From Bacteroidales bacterium (GTDB lineage Bacteria; Bacteroidota; Bacteroidia; Bacteroidales; SM23-62): a stretch of 37,763 nt of DNA. The notes beneath the pieces are model-generated. The model worked only from the letters and a program-made list of their open reading frames with translations. It ran no database searches and was not told the DNA's origin. Both the position numbers and the translations under genes were made by a program. The stretch spans positions 1-37,763 of the forward strand of contig JADHVS010000020.1 of assembly GCA_016783865.1 (NCBI GenBank). Direction: 5' to 3'. This document shows positions 15,189 through 23,790 of the stretch, piece after piece; positions within the stretch are counted from its first letter, which is position 1, and each line of letters begins with the position of its first letter.

Positions 15189-16343
15189 AAACGCAAAATC
15201 AACATGGGCATGGTCGGCGGAGGCCCTGGTTCCTTTATCGGCAAAATTCATGTAAAAGCTTCCCGGATCGACGGGCAGATAGAACTTGTTTGCGGGGCAT
15301 TTGATGTAGACCCGGCAAATTCCAAATTACAGGGGGAAGAATACTTCCTGGATCCTTCACGCGCCTATGATAATTTCCAGGAGATGATAGCCAGGGAAAA
15401 AGAATTGCCCGAAGGCCAGCGTATGGATTTCCTTGCTGTAACAACCCCAAATCATGTCCATTTCGCACCGGCTAAACTTGCCCTCGAGAACGGATTTCAT
15501 GTTGTGAGTGATAAACCCCTGACAAATAATACTGAGGATGCAAGAACCCTGGTAAAAATCGTGGATGATACAGGCCTGATCTTTGCCTTAACCCATGCCT
15601 ATACCGGTTATCCTATGGTGAAGGAAGCCAGGGAGATTGTCCGCTCCGGCAAACTGGGCAAGATCCGTAAAATTGTTTCGGAATATCCCCAGGGATGGTT
15701 GTCGACCCCTATGGATTCGGGTGATAATATGCAGGCTGACTGGAGGCTGGACCCTGCAAGATCAGGGAAATCAAATTGCATGGGAGATATCGGCACCCAT
15801 GCCCTTAACCTTGCTGAATATATCACAGGGCTCAAAGTAATCCAGGTAAATGCCGATATAAGCACCCTGGTTGAGGGACGAAGGCTCGACGATGACGGAA
15901 ACGTGCTGGTTCGTTTTGATAACGGGGCAAGAGGTATCATATATGCCAGCCAGATCTCAGCCGGGGAAGAAAACGGGTTGAAAATCAGGGTATATGGGGA
16001 GAAGGGTGGACTTGAATGGACCCAGATCCATCCCAACGACCTGACCATTAAATGGCTGGATAAACCCGTTGAGCTTATCCGTCCGGGTAACCCCTGGTGC
16101 TCAGACCTGGCAAAGTATAACACAAGGTTTCCTGCCGGCCACCCGGAAGGGCTCATCGAAGCATTCGCAAATATCTACCGGAACGTGGCTACCTGTATCC
16201 AGCATCGGCTGGAAGGTACGGAGCCACCGGTCGAAGCGCTCGATTATCCGACTGTGTATGACGGATTGCGTGGAATGCAGTTCATTGATGTAGTGCTTGA
16301 ATCAAGCCAGAGCGATAAGAAGTGGACGGAGTTTAAGAAATGA
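15183..16343 (+). CDS. Gfo/Idh/MocA-family oxidoreductase (cytoplasmic)
   Basis: This 386-residue NAD(P)-dependent sugar dehydrogenase has no signal peptide. The Rossmann glycine motif is GMVGGGPGSFIGKIH (about 9-23). VTTPNHVHF and the catalytic-lysine motif SDKPLTNN (EKP in most relatives) follow. The C-terminal substrate domain has SNCMGDIGTHALNLAEYITG, with the usual metal or substrate histidine. It is the first gene of the 15183-19082 run and presumably oxidises the sugar or glycoside handled by the downstream isomerase and aldolases. Its start codon lies inside a 19-bp inverted repeat. The stop codon is the start of a repeat hairpin (16338-16453). Confidence 0.93.
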   Translation: MKKRKINMGMVGGGPGSFIGKIHVKASRIDGQIELVCGAFDVDPANSKLQGEEYFLDPSRAYDNFQEMIAREKELPEGQRMDFLAVTTPNHVHFAPAKLALENGFHVVSDKPLTNNTEDARTLVKIVDDTGLIFALTHAYTGYPMVKEAREIVRSGKLGKIRKIVSEYPQGWLSTPMDSGDNMQADWRLDPARSGKSNCMGDIGTHALNLAEYITGLKVIQVNADISTLVEGRRLDDDGNVLVRFDNGARGIIYASQISAGEENGLKIRVYGEKGGLEWTQIHPNDLTIKWLDKPVELIRPGNPWCSDLAKYNTRFPAGHPEGLIEAFANIYRNVATCIQHRLEGTEPPVEALDYPTVYDGLRGMQFIDVVLESSQSDKKWTEFKK

Positions 16344-16453
16344 CTAAAATGACTAAAGTGAACTAAAATGAACTAAAATTGAAGAAATAAGATAGCCATT
16401 GATAGATTATAATTTTAGGCATTCTAGTCATTCTAGCTCATTCTAGCTCATTT
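16338..16453. repeat. Short-period repeat hairpin between dehydrogenase and isomerase
   Basis: The left arm (16338-16380) contains ATGACTAAA, ATGACTAAA, GTGAACTAAA, ATGAACTAAA, a period of 9-10, and includes the dehydrogenase stop codon. The right arm (16411-16453) contains CATTCTAG, TCATTCTAG, CTCATTCTAG, CTCATTT. The two 43-base arms are imperfect reverse complements across a 30-base loop. It would form a long stem in the operon transcript. Confidence 0.75.
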
Positions 16454-16499
16454 CTATTATCGAAGCGATTAACTTAACATAAACCATAAATCATAGATT

Positions 16500-17498
16500 A
16501 TGTCAAGACCTATAACATTATTCACAGGCCAATGGGCAGATCTGCCCCTGGAAGAACTCTGTAAAAAGGCTGTCGAATTCGGCTACGACGGACTCGAACT
16601 GGCCTGCTGGGGAGACCACTTTGAGGTGGACAAGGCAGACGATGCCTATTGTAAAGCAAAGCTCGACCTGCTGAAAAAACATAACCTGCAGCTCTTTGCC
16701 ATCTCAACACACCTTGTGGGACAGGCTGTTTGTGATCCCATCGATGACAGGCACAAAGGCATCCTGCCCGGCTATATCTGGGGGGATGGTGATCCGGAAG
16801 GGGTCAGGCAGCGGGCCGCCGATGAACTCATCAAGACCGCCTGGGCAGCTAAAAGACTGGGTATTAAGGTGGTAAACGGTTTTACCGGAAGTCCCATCTG
16901 GCATATGCAATATCCTTTCCCACCTATTCCGGCAGAAATGATCGACCAGGGATTTGAGGAATTTGCCAGCCGATGGACCCCCATCCTGGATGAATTTCAG
17001 AAGGCAGGTGTGAAATTCGGACTCGAAGTCCATCCCACCGAGATTGCCTTCGATATTGCTTCGGCCGAAAGGGCCCTCAAGGCCCTGAACAATCATCCGG
17101 CCTTTGGATTCAACTATGATCCCAGCCATTTTGTTTACCAGGGGGTTGATTATATTGAGTTCATATACCGGTTCTGCGAAAAGATATTCCATGTCCACAT
17201 CAAGGATTCCAAATTTTCAGAAGTTCCCACTGAAGCCGGAGTATTCGGCGGCCACCTGGAATTCGGCAACCGTAAAAGATTCTGGGATTTTATAAGTCCC
17301 GGCCATGGCGATGTCAACTTCGAGGAGATTATCCGCGCCCTCAACCGGATCAATTACCAGGGACCCTTATCCGTTGAATGGGAGGACAGCGGTATGGACC
17401 GCGAACACGGCGCCGCCGAGGCCTGCCAGTATGTGAAAGACATGGATTTCGCTCCATCGGGAGTGGCGTTTGATGAGGCCTTCGGCCGTGAGTCGTGA
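16500..17498 (+). CDS. Sugar phosphate isomerase/epimerase (xylose isomerase-like TIM barrel)
   Basis: This 332-residue AP-endonuclease-2/xylose isomerase-like TIM barrel carries the expected metal ligands in order: Glu in FGLEVHPTE, Asp in NYDPSHF, His in IFHVHIKDS and Glu in GPLSVEWED. Related enzymes isomerise or epimerise keto-sugars or act on inosose-type substrates. The dehydrogenase directly upstream suggests an oxidised sugar as substrate. The last three residues (RES) and the TGA are encoded by a heptad repeat (17487-17516), so the repeat has grown into, or seeded from, the 3' end of the gene. Confidence 0.92.
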   Translation: MSRPITLFTGQWADLPLEELCKKAVEFGYDGLELACWGDHFEVDKADDAYCKAKLDLLKKHNLQLFAISTHLVGQAVCDPIDDRHKGILPGYIWGDGDPEGVRQRAADELIKTAWAAKRLGIKVVNGFTGSPIWHMQYPFPPIPAEMIDQGFEEFASRWTPILDEFQKAGVKFGLEVHPTEIAFDIASAERALKALNNHPAFGFNYDPSHFVYQGVDYIEFIYRFCEKIFHVHIKDSKFSEVPTEAGVFGGHLEFGNRKRFWDFISPGHGDVNFEEIIRALNRINYQGPLSVEWEDSGMDREHGAAEACQYVKDMDFAPSGVAFDEAFGRES

Positions 17499-17632
17499 GT
17501 CGTGAATCGTGAATCGGAAGACAAGTGTGTGGATGGTGTGTGATGGAATATTGGACACTACCAAATTAGAAGACCACCCCCACCTCTCTTCACTCACACA
17601 TTCGATTCACGATTCACGATTCACGATTCACG
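17487..17632. repeat. Heptad-repeat hairpin between isomerase and KDPG aldolase
   Basis: The left arm (17487-17516) is CGTGAGT twice, CGTGAAT twice, then CG. The right arm (17603-17632) is CGATTCA four times, then CG. All 30 positions can pair in RNA: two are G-U, the rest Watson-Crick. The 86-base loop contains further GTGTGTGG/CCACC-type complementary stretches. The left arm spans the stop codon of the isomerase. Confidence 0.85.
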
Positions 17633-17677
17633 ATTAATTGCTTACTTTGTTTTCTCATAATCCATTAACCAAAATCC

Positions 17678-18304
17678 ATGGACCAAATCATTGCCCTGCT
17701 CGAAAAACTAAGGGTTATTCCTGTTATTTCCATTGATGATCCAGATAAAGCGCTGCCCCTGGCTGATGCATTGATTGAGGGTGGATTGCCGCTCGCCGAG
17801 ATCACATTCAGAACCGAAGCGGCCACAAAGGCCATTGAGATACTGGGGAAACAGCGGCCTGAATTGAATGTCTGTGCCGGGACGATCCTTACGATAGACC
17901 ATCTTAAGAAAGCTAAGGATTATGGAGCCAGGTTTGGTGTGGCCCCGGGATTCGACCCCAAAATGGTGGAAGAAGCTTTCAAGATCAATTTTCCGTTTAT
18001 CCCGGGAGTGCTTACTCCCAGCGAAGTTACCATGGCCATAAATTATGGATTAACACTTCTGAAATTCTTCCCTTCTGAACCTGCCGGCGGAATTAAATTG
18101 CTGAAAAGCATCATTGCCCCTTTCGCCCATTTAGGCATAAAATATTCTCCCACCGGGGGGATTGGAAAAGACTCCTACCTGGATTACCTGGAAATTCCAC
18201 AGGTCATATCTGTGGGCGGTTCATGGATAGCCAGCAAGGAGGATATCGGTGAAGGAAATTGGGAACAAATAAAATCAAACTGCCTCGAAATTACGGGTCA
18301 GTAA
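17678..18304 (+). CDS. eda: 2-dehydro-3-deoxyphosphogluconate / 4-hydroxy-2-oxoglutarate aldolase
   Basis: This 208-residue class I aldolase has the normal KDPG aldolase length and splits 2-keto-3-deoxy-6-phosphogluconate-type acids to pyruvate and an aldehyde. The key residues are present: E41 in LAEITFRT, the Schiff-base K129 in LLKFFPSEPAGG, CAGTIL, and PTGGI near the phosphate site. It is the third gene of the catabolic run, preceded by a 30-bp stem hairpin and followed by the class II aldolase after 49 bases. The actual substrate may be a different 2-keto-3-deoxy acid, as for many paralogs. Confidence 0.94.
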   Translation: MDQIIALLEKLRVIPVISIDDPDKALPLADALIEGGLPLAEITFRTEAATKAIEILGKQRPELNVCAGTILTIDHLKKAKDYGARFGVAPGFDPKMVEEAFKINFPFIPGVLTPSEVTMAINYGLTLLKFFPSEPAGGIKLLKSIIAPFAHLGIKYSPTGGIGKDSYLDYLEIPQVISVGGSWIASKEDIGEGNWEQIKSNCLEITGQ

Positions 18305-18353
18305 ATGCCTGGAATTCACTCCTAATTTACAACAAAAATATATATACCTTATA

Positions 18354-19082
18354 ATGAACGAGTTACAAAAGAAATTTGAAAAAGAAATCGACGAACTGGC
18401 CAGGGCCAGCAACCGGATTGCCGAACTGGGTTATGTCACTTCACATGGAGGAAATGTTTCGTTCCGGGTGGAAGAAAATGTCATCCTGATCACCCCCACC
18501 AAGGTCCCCAAGGCAGATATCCGGTTCAACGATGTGTGTATTATCAATGCACAAGGGAATGTTTTGTTTGCAGCCGAAGGGAGGAAACCAACCGGAGAGT
18601 CCCCTTTTCATATTGATATACTTAATAAACGCCCCGACCTGAATGCACTGATCCATGCACATCCTCCCTACTTGACCGGATTAGCCCTTGCCCATGACAA
18701 TACATTATCAAAACCCCTGCTGCCTGAGCCGGTGACCGAAGTGGGACCGGTATTGCATGTCCCTTATGCAGAGCCCCTTTCCCAGGAACTGGCCGATGCA
18801 TTCGAGCCCCTGCTTTATAAGACCAATGCCTGGCTGATGCTGAACCACGGCGTTCTCATCGGATCCCATGAAGGTATCTGGAGAGGTACCGAATTGCTCG
18901 AGCTCATCGAAGCCACCGCACATTCTGTTGCCGTGGCTGCCGCAGTGGGAGAAGTCCATACACTATCAAGGGAAGACGTCAAAAAGCTCGACAATGTGAT
19001 GTTCAAGAGAAACCTGCCGTTTCCGGGGGGACCAAAAGGTGGTGCCGAAAGTCTTGTGGATGTATTCTTTGATAATCTCTGA
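18354..19082 (+). CDS. Class II aldolase/adducin-family protein (fuculose-P aldolase-like)
   Basis: This 242-residue zinc-dependent aldolase or epimerase belongs to the L-fuculose-1-phosphate aldolase / ribulose-5-phosphate 4-epimerase family. The phosphate-binding loop is HGGNVSFR (31-38). Predicted zinc ligands are H101 and H103 (LIHAHPP) and H165 (LNHGVL), with the catalytic glutamate E82 in TGESPFH. It completes the operon: dehydrogenase, isomerase, KDPG aldolase and class II aldolase together suggest breakdown of a sugar acid or deoxysugar to pyruvate or dihydroxyacetone phosphate plus an aldehyde. The substrate is not deducible from sequence alone. Confidence 0.92.
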   Translation: MNELQKKFEKEIDELARASNRIAELGYVTSHGGNVSFRVEENVILITPTKVPKADIRFNDVCIINAQGNVLFAAEGRKPTGESPFHIDILNKRPDLNALIHAHPPYLTGLALAHDNTLSKPLLPEPVTEVGPVLHVPYAEPLSQELADAFEPLLYKTNAWLMLNHGVLIGSHEGIWRGTELLELIEATAHSVAVAAAVGEVHTLSREDVKKLDNVMFKRNLPFPGGPKGGAESLVDVFFDNL

Positions 19083-19104
19083 TTGATTTATGATTAATGA
19101 TTAA
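19080..19104. repeat. Heptad repeat at the aldolase stop codon
   Basis: TGATTGA, then TTTA, then TGATTAA twice (19091-19104). The first unit contains the TGA stop codon. There is no inverted partner. It is a short, imperfect member of the class. Confidence 0.5.
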
Positions 19105-19168
19105 CGAGGGGGATTGTGATTCCGATAAATCTCCTATTTAATCCATGATAAAACTGAAAGGATATTCG

Positions 19169-19176
19169 TACCTTTG
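19169..19176 (+). promoter_or_regulatory. Candidate -7 box (TACCTTTG)
   Basis: An exact TAnnTTTG match about 40 bases upstream of the small gene at 19216. No convincing -33 TTG was seen. It would start a separate transcript for the small-protein/nucleotidyltransferase pair after the catabolic operon. Confidence 0.45.
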
Positions 19177-19215
19177 AAATAGAGTTCAATTATAGTTGAC
19201 TACAGATAAATCAAA

Positions 19216-19398
19216 ATGGAAAAAGTCGTAAAAAAAAGAAAATTAAGCGACATAACATTCCTTGAAGACCTTGATTACTGGTTGAGTAAAAGTCCGGAGG
19301 AACGTATCTCAGCTGTTGAATATCTTAGAATACAATATTATGGAAATTCAGCCAGACTTCAGAGATCCGTTAGAATTGTTCAACGAACATCAGGTTGA
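19216..19398 (+). CDS. Small partner protein of nucleotidyltransferase
   Basis: This 60-residue basic protein (KLSDITFLEDLDYWLSKSPE, RISAVEYLRIQYYG, ARLQRSVRIVQR) overlaps the start of the nucleotidyltransferase gene by 59 bases in another frame. Short proteins with a DLxYWLSKxPEERIxAVExLR pattern frequently precede AbiEii-like nucleotidyltransferases in Bacteroidota, so they probably form a two-gene module, perhaps toxin-antitoxin-like. The role is inferred from the arrangement only. Confidence 0.75.
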   Translation: MEKVVKKRKLSDITFLEDLDYWLSKSPEERISAVEYLRIQYYGNSARLQRSVRIVQRTSG

Positions 19399-19783
19399 TT
19401 ACATCATAGTAGGGGCTTATGCATTAGCTTTTTATGGTGCCCCTCGATTTACAGGAGACATTGACTTTTATGTTAAACCTGATGCGGTTAATGCAGAACA
19501 AATCATGAATGCATTGGAAGAGTTTGGTTTTGGATCTTTGGACTTAAGCCCATCAGATTTTGATAAAAAAGACCAGGTTATCCAACTGGGAGTTCCTCCT
19601 GTAAGGATAGATATAATTACTTCAATAACAGGCGTGGATTGGGAAGAAGCTTATTCAGGCCGGGTCGAGGGGAAATATGGTAATGTTCCTGTATATTACA
19701 TTGGCCGTGAACAATTTATTAAAAACAAACTAACATTGGGAAGAAACAAAGATCTGGCTGATATTGAAATGCTTGGTGAATAA
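19340..19783 (+). CDS. AbiEii-like nucleotidyltransferase
   Basis: This 147-residue protein starts at ATG 19340 (MEIQPDFRDPLELF); an ATG at 19316 would add eight residues. The nucleotidyltransferase core is visible as IIVGAYALAFYGAPRFTGDIDFYV, with the catalytic GDIDF, then RIDIIT and KNKLTLGRNKDLADIE. This belongs with the DUF6036/AbiEii-like minimal nucleotidyltransferases, some of which are toxins of type IV systems that modify tRNA. It is translationally entwined with the 60-residue protein upstream. Whether this pair is a toxin-antitoxin module is unproven. Confidence 0.85.
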   Translation: MEIQPDFRDPLELFNEHQVDYIIVGAYALAFYGAPRFTGDIDFYVKPDAVNAEQIMNALEEFGFGSLDLSPSDFDKKDQVIQLGVPPVRIDIITSITGVDWEEAYSGRVEGKYGNVPVYYIGREQFIKNKLTLGRNKDLADIEMLGE

Positions 19784-19822
19784 GATGATTTTCTTTAAAC
19801 CACATGTATCAAATAATTATTC

Positions 19823-21958
19823 ATGCTTAGGAGTACATTTTCCCCCTTGATATTTCTTATTCTTTTTCTAATCCCTTCAATTCATTTAAAAGCTCAGTCC
19901 AATATTACCCTATACAGGGATTCCATTGTCCTTTCAAATGCTTTCCTGTCAAGGAACCTGGATCTCACCGGGAATGGAATTGCCACGACAAAATACATCA
20001 ATCTCAAAACCGGTCAAAATTATACTGCAAAAGGAAGTGAGGAGTTTTCAGTAAAGGTCAATGGGTACAGGATCACCGGTGCTGATATTTATAACTTCCT
20101 GATTCTGGGTCCAATATCCGTCGATTCCATGCAAACCGGATGTAAAAAACTAACGGTTAGTCTTACCGGTTTGCCGGATAAATGGGCTGCTAATCTTGTC
20201 CTGAATCTGGAATACAGGATCTATGATGATCACCCGGTGATCAGGAAATTCATTCATATCGAAAACAGGTCAGACGCGGACATCTATATTACCGACCTGG
20301 ATGTTGAAAACCTTCAGTTGCTGGCAGTTAGTGAGTACATGACCAATGTATATGCCAATTACGGAACCAGCCTGTACAGGATCCCTTATACGGGTGATTA
20401 TTACGACGCGGCCCTGCTTGTTTATAACGAAAATGAGCAGGAAGGGTTTATCCTGGGAAATGAGGCCCCGAGTGTGTTGAAGAAAACCGATATCTACCCG
20501 GTGGAAGAAAAAATAACCATCGGGATGAAACACCTGGGTGATGATTATCCCTTTAAGAAGTTTCTGAAGCCCGGTGAGAAATTTAGCAGTCCGGGCACCT
20601 TTATCTGCTTCTTCGATGGACCAAAATGGCAGGAAGCCTTTGAAGGTCCGCTGGCAGATTTTACCCGGGATCACTTTGGGACGAGATTATTTGAACGCGA
20701 TTCATATCCGCTTTTCTATTACTGCACGTGGAATCCTTTCAGGACAAATATTAACGAAAGGCTTGTTACTGAACTGGCCGATGCCCTGGATAGTACCGGA
20801 GTGGAGGTACTGATCCTCGATGATGGCTGGCAGGACAACCGGGGTGACTGGAATCCGGATAAGGAGAAATTTCCAAACGGTTTGCTCCGGGTTTGCGAAC
20901 ATATCCGTTCAAAAGGCATTAAACCAGGCATGTGGTTTACCATTGCCACGATTGACAGTTCCAGCCGGATCTATCATGAACATCCCGAATGGGCCATTCG
21001 CGATAGTTCAGGTAATCCTGTCGATATCCATTCCCCGGGATGGGAAAACCATGTATCCATGTCGATGTGCTCCGGCTGGTATGATTATATCCTGGAAAAA
21101 CTGTCACTGTATGTGGGTGCGCTTAAGCTGGGTTACGTCAAGCTCGATTTTGCTACTGCGGTATCAGCCTATGTAATGGATCCTGCGGTATCGGGTGATT
21201 ATCACTTTGATGGTAAGGGTTATCCCGATCACGAGAGTTCCCATTATGCGATTTTCGAGGCCACAATAAAGTTGCTCGACGAACTGCACAACCGGCACCC
21301 GAACCTGATCATCGACTGTACCTTTGAGGTGTGGGGCCGTTATAATATATCCGATTTCGCCCTGATACAGCACGCAGATGTTTCCTGGCTGACAAATTAC
21401 GAATTCCCACCTCCTCGGGGGCCCATTTCAATACGCCAGGTGCTCGGTGAAAGGGCAAATGTCATTCCTCCTGCAACCATGCTGATCGGGAACCAGTTGA
21501 TGATCTCAGACAACCATGAATTTGCGTACCAATCCGTTGCTTCCTCGGTCCAGCTTTTATGTGGCGATGTGAGAGGGATCACGCCTGAGCAAAAACAGTG
21601 GTATAAGAAATGGACGGACTGGTATCACGAGATGGAGGATAAATACAGCTACACACGTTTCTACCAGAAATCGGATATGTTTAATAAACCAACGCTCAAT
21701 AACTGGGATGGGTGCTACAAGATTAATCCCGGTAAAGAAGGCGGAATATTGTTCTTCTACCGGAATAATTCACCGGATGAAATCAGGACTTTCAGGGTGC
21801 ATTGTGTAAACGACGCCACCACCTATTCCGTTTATGATCCGATGACGAAAGTAGAGATTGGCAGGTTTTCAGGCCTGGAATTACGTGAAGAAGGTATTAA
21901 AATTCAAATCGATAGCATCAACACAGCAAAAGTGCTGGGCATTGAACTGATCGATTAA
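19823..21958 (+). CDS. Secreted GH36/GH27-like glycoside hydrolase (alpha-galactosidase type)
   Basis: This 711-residue enzyme has a signal peptide (about 1-25, ending LKAQS). A beta-sandwich N-terminal domain (about 30-290) precedes a TIM barrel. Barrel motifs fit clan GH-D: VEVLILDDGWQDNRGDW, IRSKGIKPGMWF, and LGYVKLDFATA, where the Asp is the predicted nucleophile (KWD in classical GH36). WLTNYEFPPPRG follows; the general acid is probably an Asp in the HADVSWLTN region. A C-terminal beta domain ends the protein. It likely removes alpha-galactosyl or related groups from plant oligosaccharides outside the cytoplasm. The KLD variant means that specificity should not be taken for granted. The sugar porter follows 62 bases downstream. 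Confidence 0.85.
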   Translation: MLRSTFSPLIFLILFLIPSIHLKAQSNITLYRDSIVLSNAFLSRNLDLTGNGIATTKYINLKTGQNYTAKGSEEFSVKVNGYRITGADIYNFLILGPISVDSMQTGCKKLTVSLTGLPDKWAANLVLNLEYRIYDDHPVIRKFIHIENRSDADIYITDLDVENLQLLAVSEYMTNVYANYGTSLYRIPYTGDYYDAALLVYNENEQEGFILGNEAPSVLKKTDIYPVEEKITIGMKHLGDDYPFKKFLKPGEKFSSPGTFICFFDGPKWQEAFEGPLADFTRDHFGTRLFERDSYPLFYYCTWNPFRTNINERLVTELADALDSTGVEVLILDDGWQDNRGDWNPDKEKFPNGLLRVCEHIRSKGIKPGMWFTIATIDSSSRIYHEHPEWAIRDSSGNPVDIHSPGWENHVSMSMCSGWYDYILEKLSLYVGALKLGYVKLDFATAVSAYVMDPAVSGDYHFDGKGYPDHESSHYAIFEATIKLLDELHNRHPNLIIDCTFEVWGRYNISDFALIQHADVSWLTNYEFPPPRGPISIRQVLGERANVIPPATMLIGNQLMISDNHEFAYQSVASSVQLLCGDVRGITPEQKQWYKKWTDWYHEMEDKYSYTRFYQKSDMFNKPTLNNWDGCYKINPGKEGGILFFYRNNSPDEIRTFRVHCVNDATTYSVYDPMTKVEIGRFSGLELREEGIKIQIDSINTAKVLGIELID

Positions 21959-22020
21959 CCTTCCGGTTCGCTTTTTTGGATTGAAAGGTGTCGTTAGTTT
22001 GCCGATAATTAATCAACGAA

Positions 22021-23364
22021 ATGAATAAATTCTCAAGACTCCTTCTTATCAGCATGGTAGCAGCATTGGGCGGACTGCTCTTTGGTTTTGACATCGCCAT
22101 CATTACCGGGGCCGGCCCCTACCTGGTTAAAACCTTTGATCTTAACAATATCCAGGAAGGCTGGGCTTACAGTTCCCTCCTTTTCGGATGCATACTTGGG
22201 GCTGCAGTTGCAGGGAGAATAACGGATACCATCGGACGAAAGAAGATCCTTTTGATCGTTGCTATTTTATTTGCCCTGACCTCCATTGGATCTGCACTGG
22301 CTTTTGATCTTAATTCCCTTGTTGTGGCCCGCATTATCGGAGGCATCGCTGTGGGGGCTGCTTCTACCGTTTCCCCAATGTACATTTCCGAAATAACACC
22401 CAAAAGGTACAGGGGGAGCCTTGTTTCAATGTATCAATTATTTATTGTTACCGGGATACTGGTTTCATACCTGATAAATTATTCATTGAACGACATAGGA
22501 GAAAATAACTGGCGATGGATGTTTGCAACAGGTACAGCTCCTTCGCTGTTATTTCTGATAACGATTTTCCTGGTACCGGAAACACCCCGATATCTCTTTA
22601 AAAAAGGGGATAAAGAGAAGGCCTTAGAAGTCCTGGAAATGGTCAATACACCTGAGGAGTCAAAAAATCTGGCACATGAAATCGATCACAGCCTGCAGGT
22701 TGCTACTTCTGGTTTCAAATCACTGCTCGATCCATCTCTTAGAAAAGTAATGCTGGTTGGATTTGGACTTGCTGTATTCGTGCAACTTTCCGGTATTAAT
22801 ACGATTATTGATTATGCTCCAAAAATATTTACAACCGCTGGTTGGAGACTGGATACAGGCTTATTTGCCACATTTGGTCTGGGGATTGTTAATTTTATAT
22901 TTACCTGGGTTTCCATCCTTGTAATCGATAAATTTGGACGCCGGCCACTCTACATTCTGGGATCAGCTGGACTGGCACTGACCTTATTGTGTCTTTCAAT
23001 ACTTGACTTTACCGGCAACTTTAAAGGAATAGCAGTATTGATCATCATCATGATCTATCTCGCTTTTTTTTCATCGTGTATCGGTCCTGTGTTCTGGACC
23101 TATATGTCAGAAATATTCCCCAACAGGATTCGTGGAACAGCACTTTCGGTACCGGTTTTTACCCAGTGGATCTTCAATGCGCTGGTGGTACTGGTTTTTC
23201 CCCTGATGCTTACAAAATTACAAAGCAGTTATACGTTCCTTATTATATTTTTCCTGGCTGCCGGTCAATTGCTGTTTTCCTGGGCATACATGAAAGAAAC
23301 CAAAGGGAAATCCCTGGAAGAAATTGAAGATATGTGGAAACAGGAAACCCGACAAATAACTTGA
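22021..23364 (+). CDS. MFS sugar porter (XylE/GLUT-like proton symporter)
   Basis: This 447-residue, 12-TM major facilitator belongs to the sugar-porter family. Signature motifs are GGLLFGFDIAIITGA in TM1, GRITDTIGRKK in loop 2-3, ARIIGGIAVGAAS, PMYISEITPKRYRG in TM4-loop, VPETPRYL after TM6, QLSGINTIIDYAPKIF in TM7, and DKFGRRPL in loop 8-9. It probably imports xylose, arabinose, galactose or glucose with protons. It sits in a carbohydrate block with the GH36-like enzyme upstream and a truncated DUF1080 gene whose reading frame overlaps its 3' end. The C-terminus looks native. Confidence 0.94.
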   Translation: MNKFSRLLLISMVAALGGLLFGFDIAIITGAGPYLVKTFDLNNIQEGWAYSSLLFGCILGAAVAGRITDTIGRKKILLIVAILFALTSIGSALAFDLNSLVVARIIGGIAVGAASTVSPMYISEITPKRYRGSLVSMYQLFIVTGILVSYLINYSLNDIGENNWRWMFATGTAPSLLFLITIFLVPETPRYLFKKGDKEKALEVLEMVNTPEESKNLAHEIDHSLQVATSGFKSLLDPSLRKVMLVGFGLAVFVQLSGINTIIDYAPKIFTTAGWRLDTGLFATFGLGIVNFIFTWVSILVIDKFGRRPLYILGSAGLALTLLCLSILDFTGNFKGIAVLIIIMIYLAFFSSCIGPVFWTYMSEIFPNRIRGTALSVPVFTQWIFNALVVLVFPLMLTKLQSSYTFLIIFFLAAGQLLFSWAYMKETKGKSLEEIEDMWKQETRQIT

Positions 23365-23771
23365 TACAACACATCCTTACAAACATAGCGGAAGATCCAA
23401 AATACACCTATCCATATGAAACCGGCCCTGAATTCCAGGTTATTGATCATGAAAACTGGCCGGACCCCCTGGAAGACTGGCAAATATGTGGTGCCAACTA
23501 TGCCATGTACCCTCCGAAAGTCAAACCTTTCAAACCCGCAGGTGAATGGAATCAACTATTTCTGCTGGTATACGGGAATAAGGTAACCCAGGTCCTGAAC
23601 GGGGAAGTGGTAGTTGAGTATGAGAAATATTCTGAGGAATGGATGGAATTGCGCAACAGTGGCAAATGGTCTGATTTCCCGGACTGGGGTAAATTTGATG
23701 AAGGCCATATTGCATTACAAAACCATAGTACCATCGTTTGGTACAGAGATATTAAACTGAAAGAGTTATAA
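23334..23771 (+). pseudogene. DUF1080 (3-keto-disaccharide hydrolase) lacking its N-terminal half
   Basis: Recognisable family sequence begins only at about 23382 (NIAEDPKYTYPYETGPEFQV) and continues to a normal C-terminus (ALQNHSTIVWYRDIKLKEL). DUF1080 proteins are usually 200-270 residues with a signal peptide and an N-terminal strand set ending GNSG-I before this point; all of that is missing. The frame instead opens inside the 3' end of the MFS gene, so any product would start with about 16 unrelated residues and no export signal. This looks like a 5' deletion that fused the fragment to the transporter gene. The family cleaves 3-keto-glycosides made by Gfo/Idh/MocA enzymes such as the next gene. 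Confidence 0.75.
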
Positions 23772-23790
23772 CCTGCTAAACCAATAAAAA

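Noticed and set aside
15608..16156. 182-residue minus-strand frame
   Set aside because: It is a shadow of the Gfo/Idh/MocA gene on the other strand.
16704..17198. 164-residue minus-strand frame
   Set aside because: It is antisense to the TIM-barrel isomerase; no family features.
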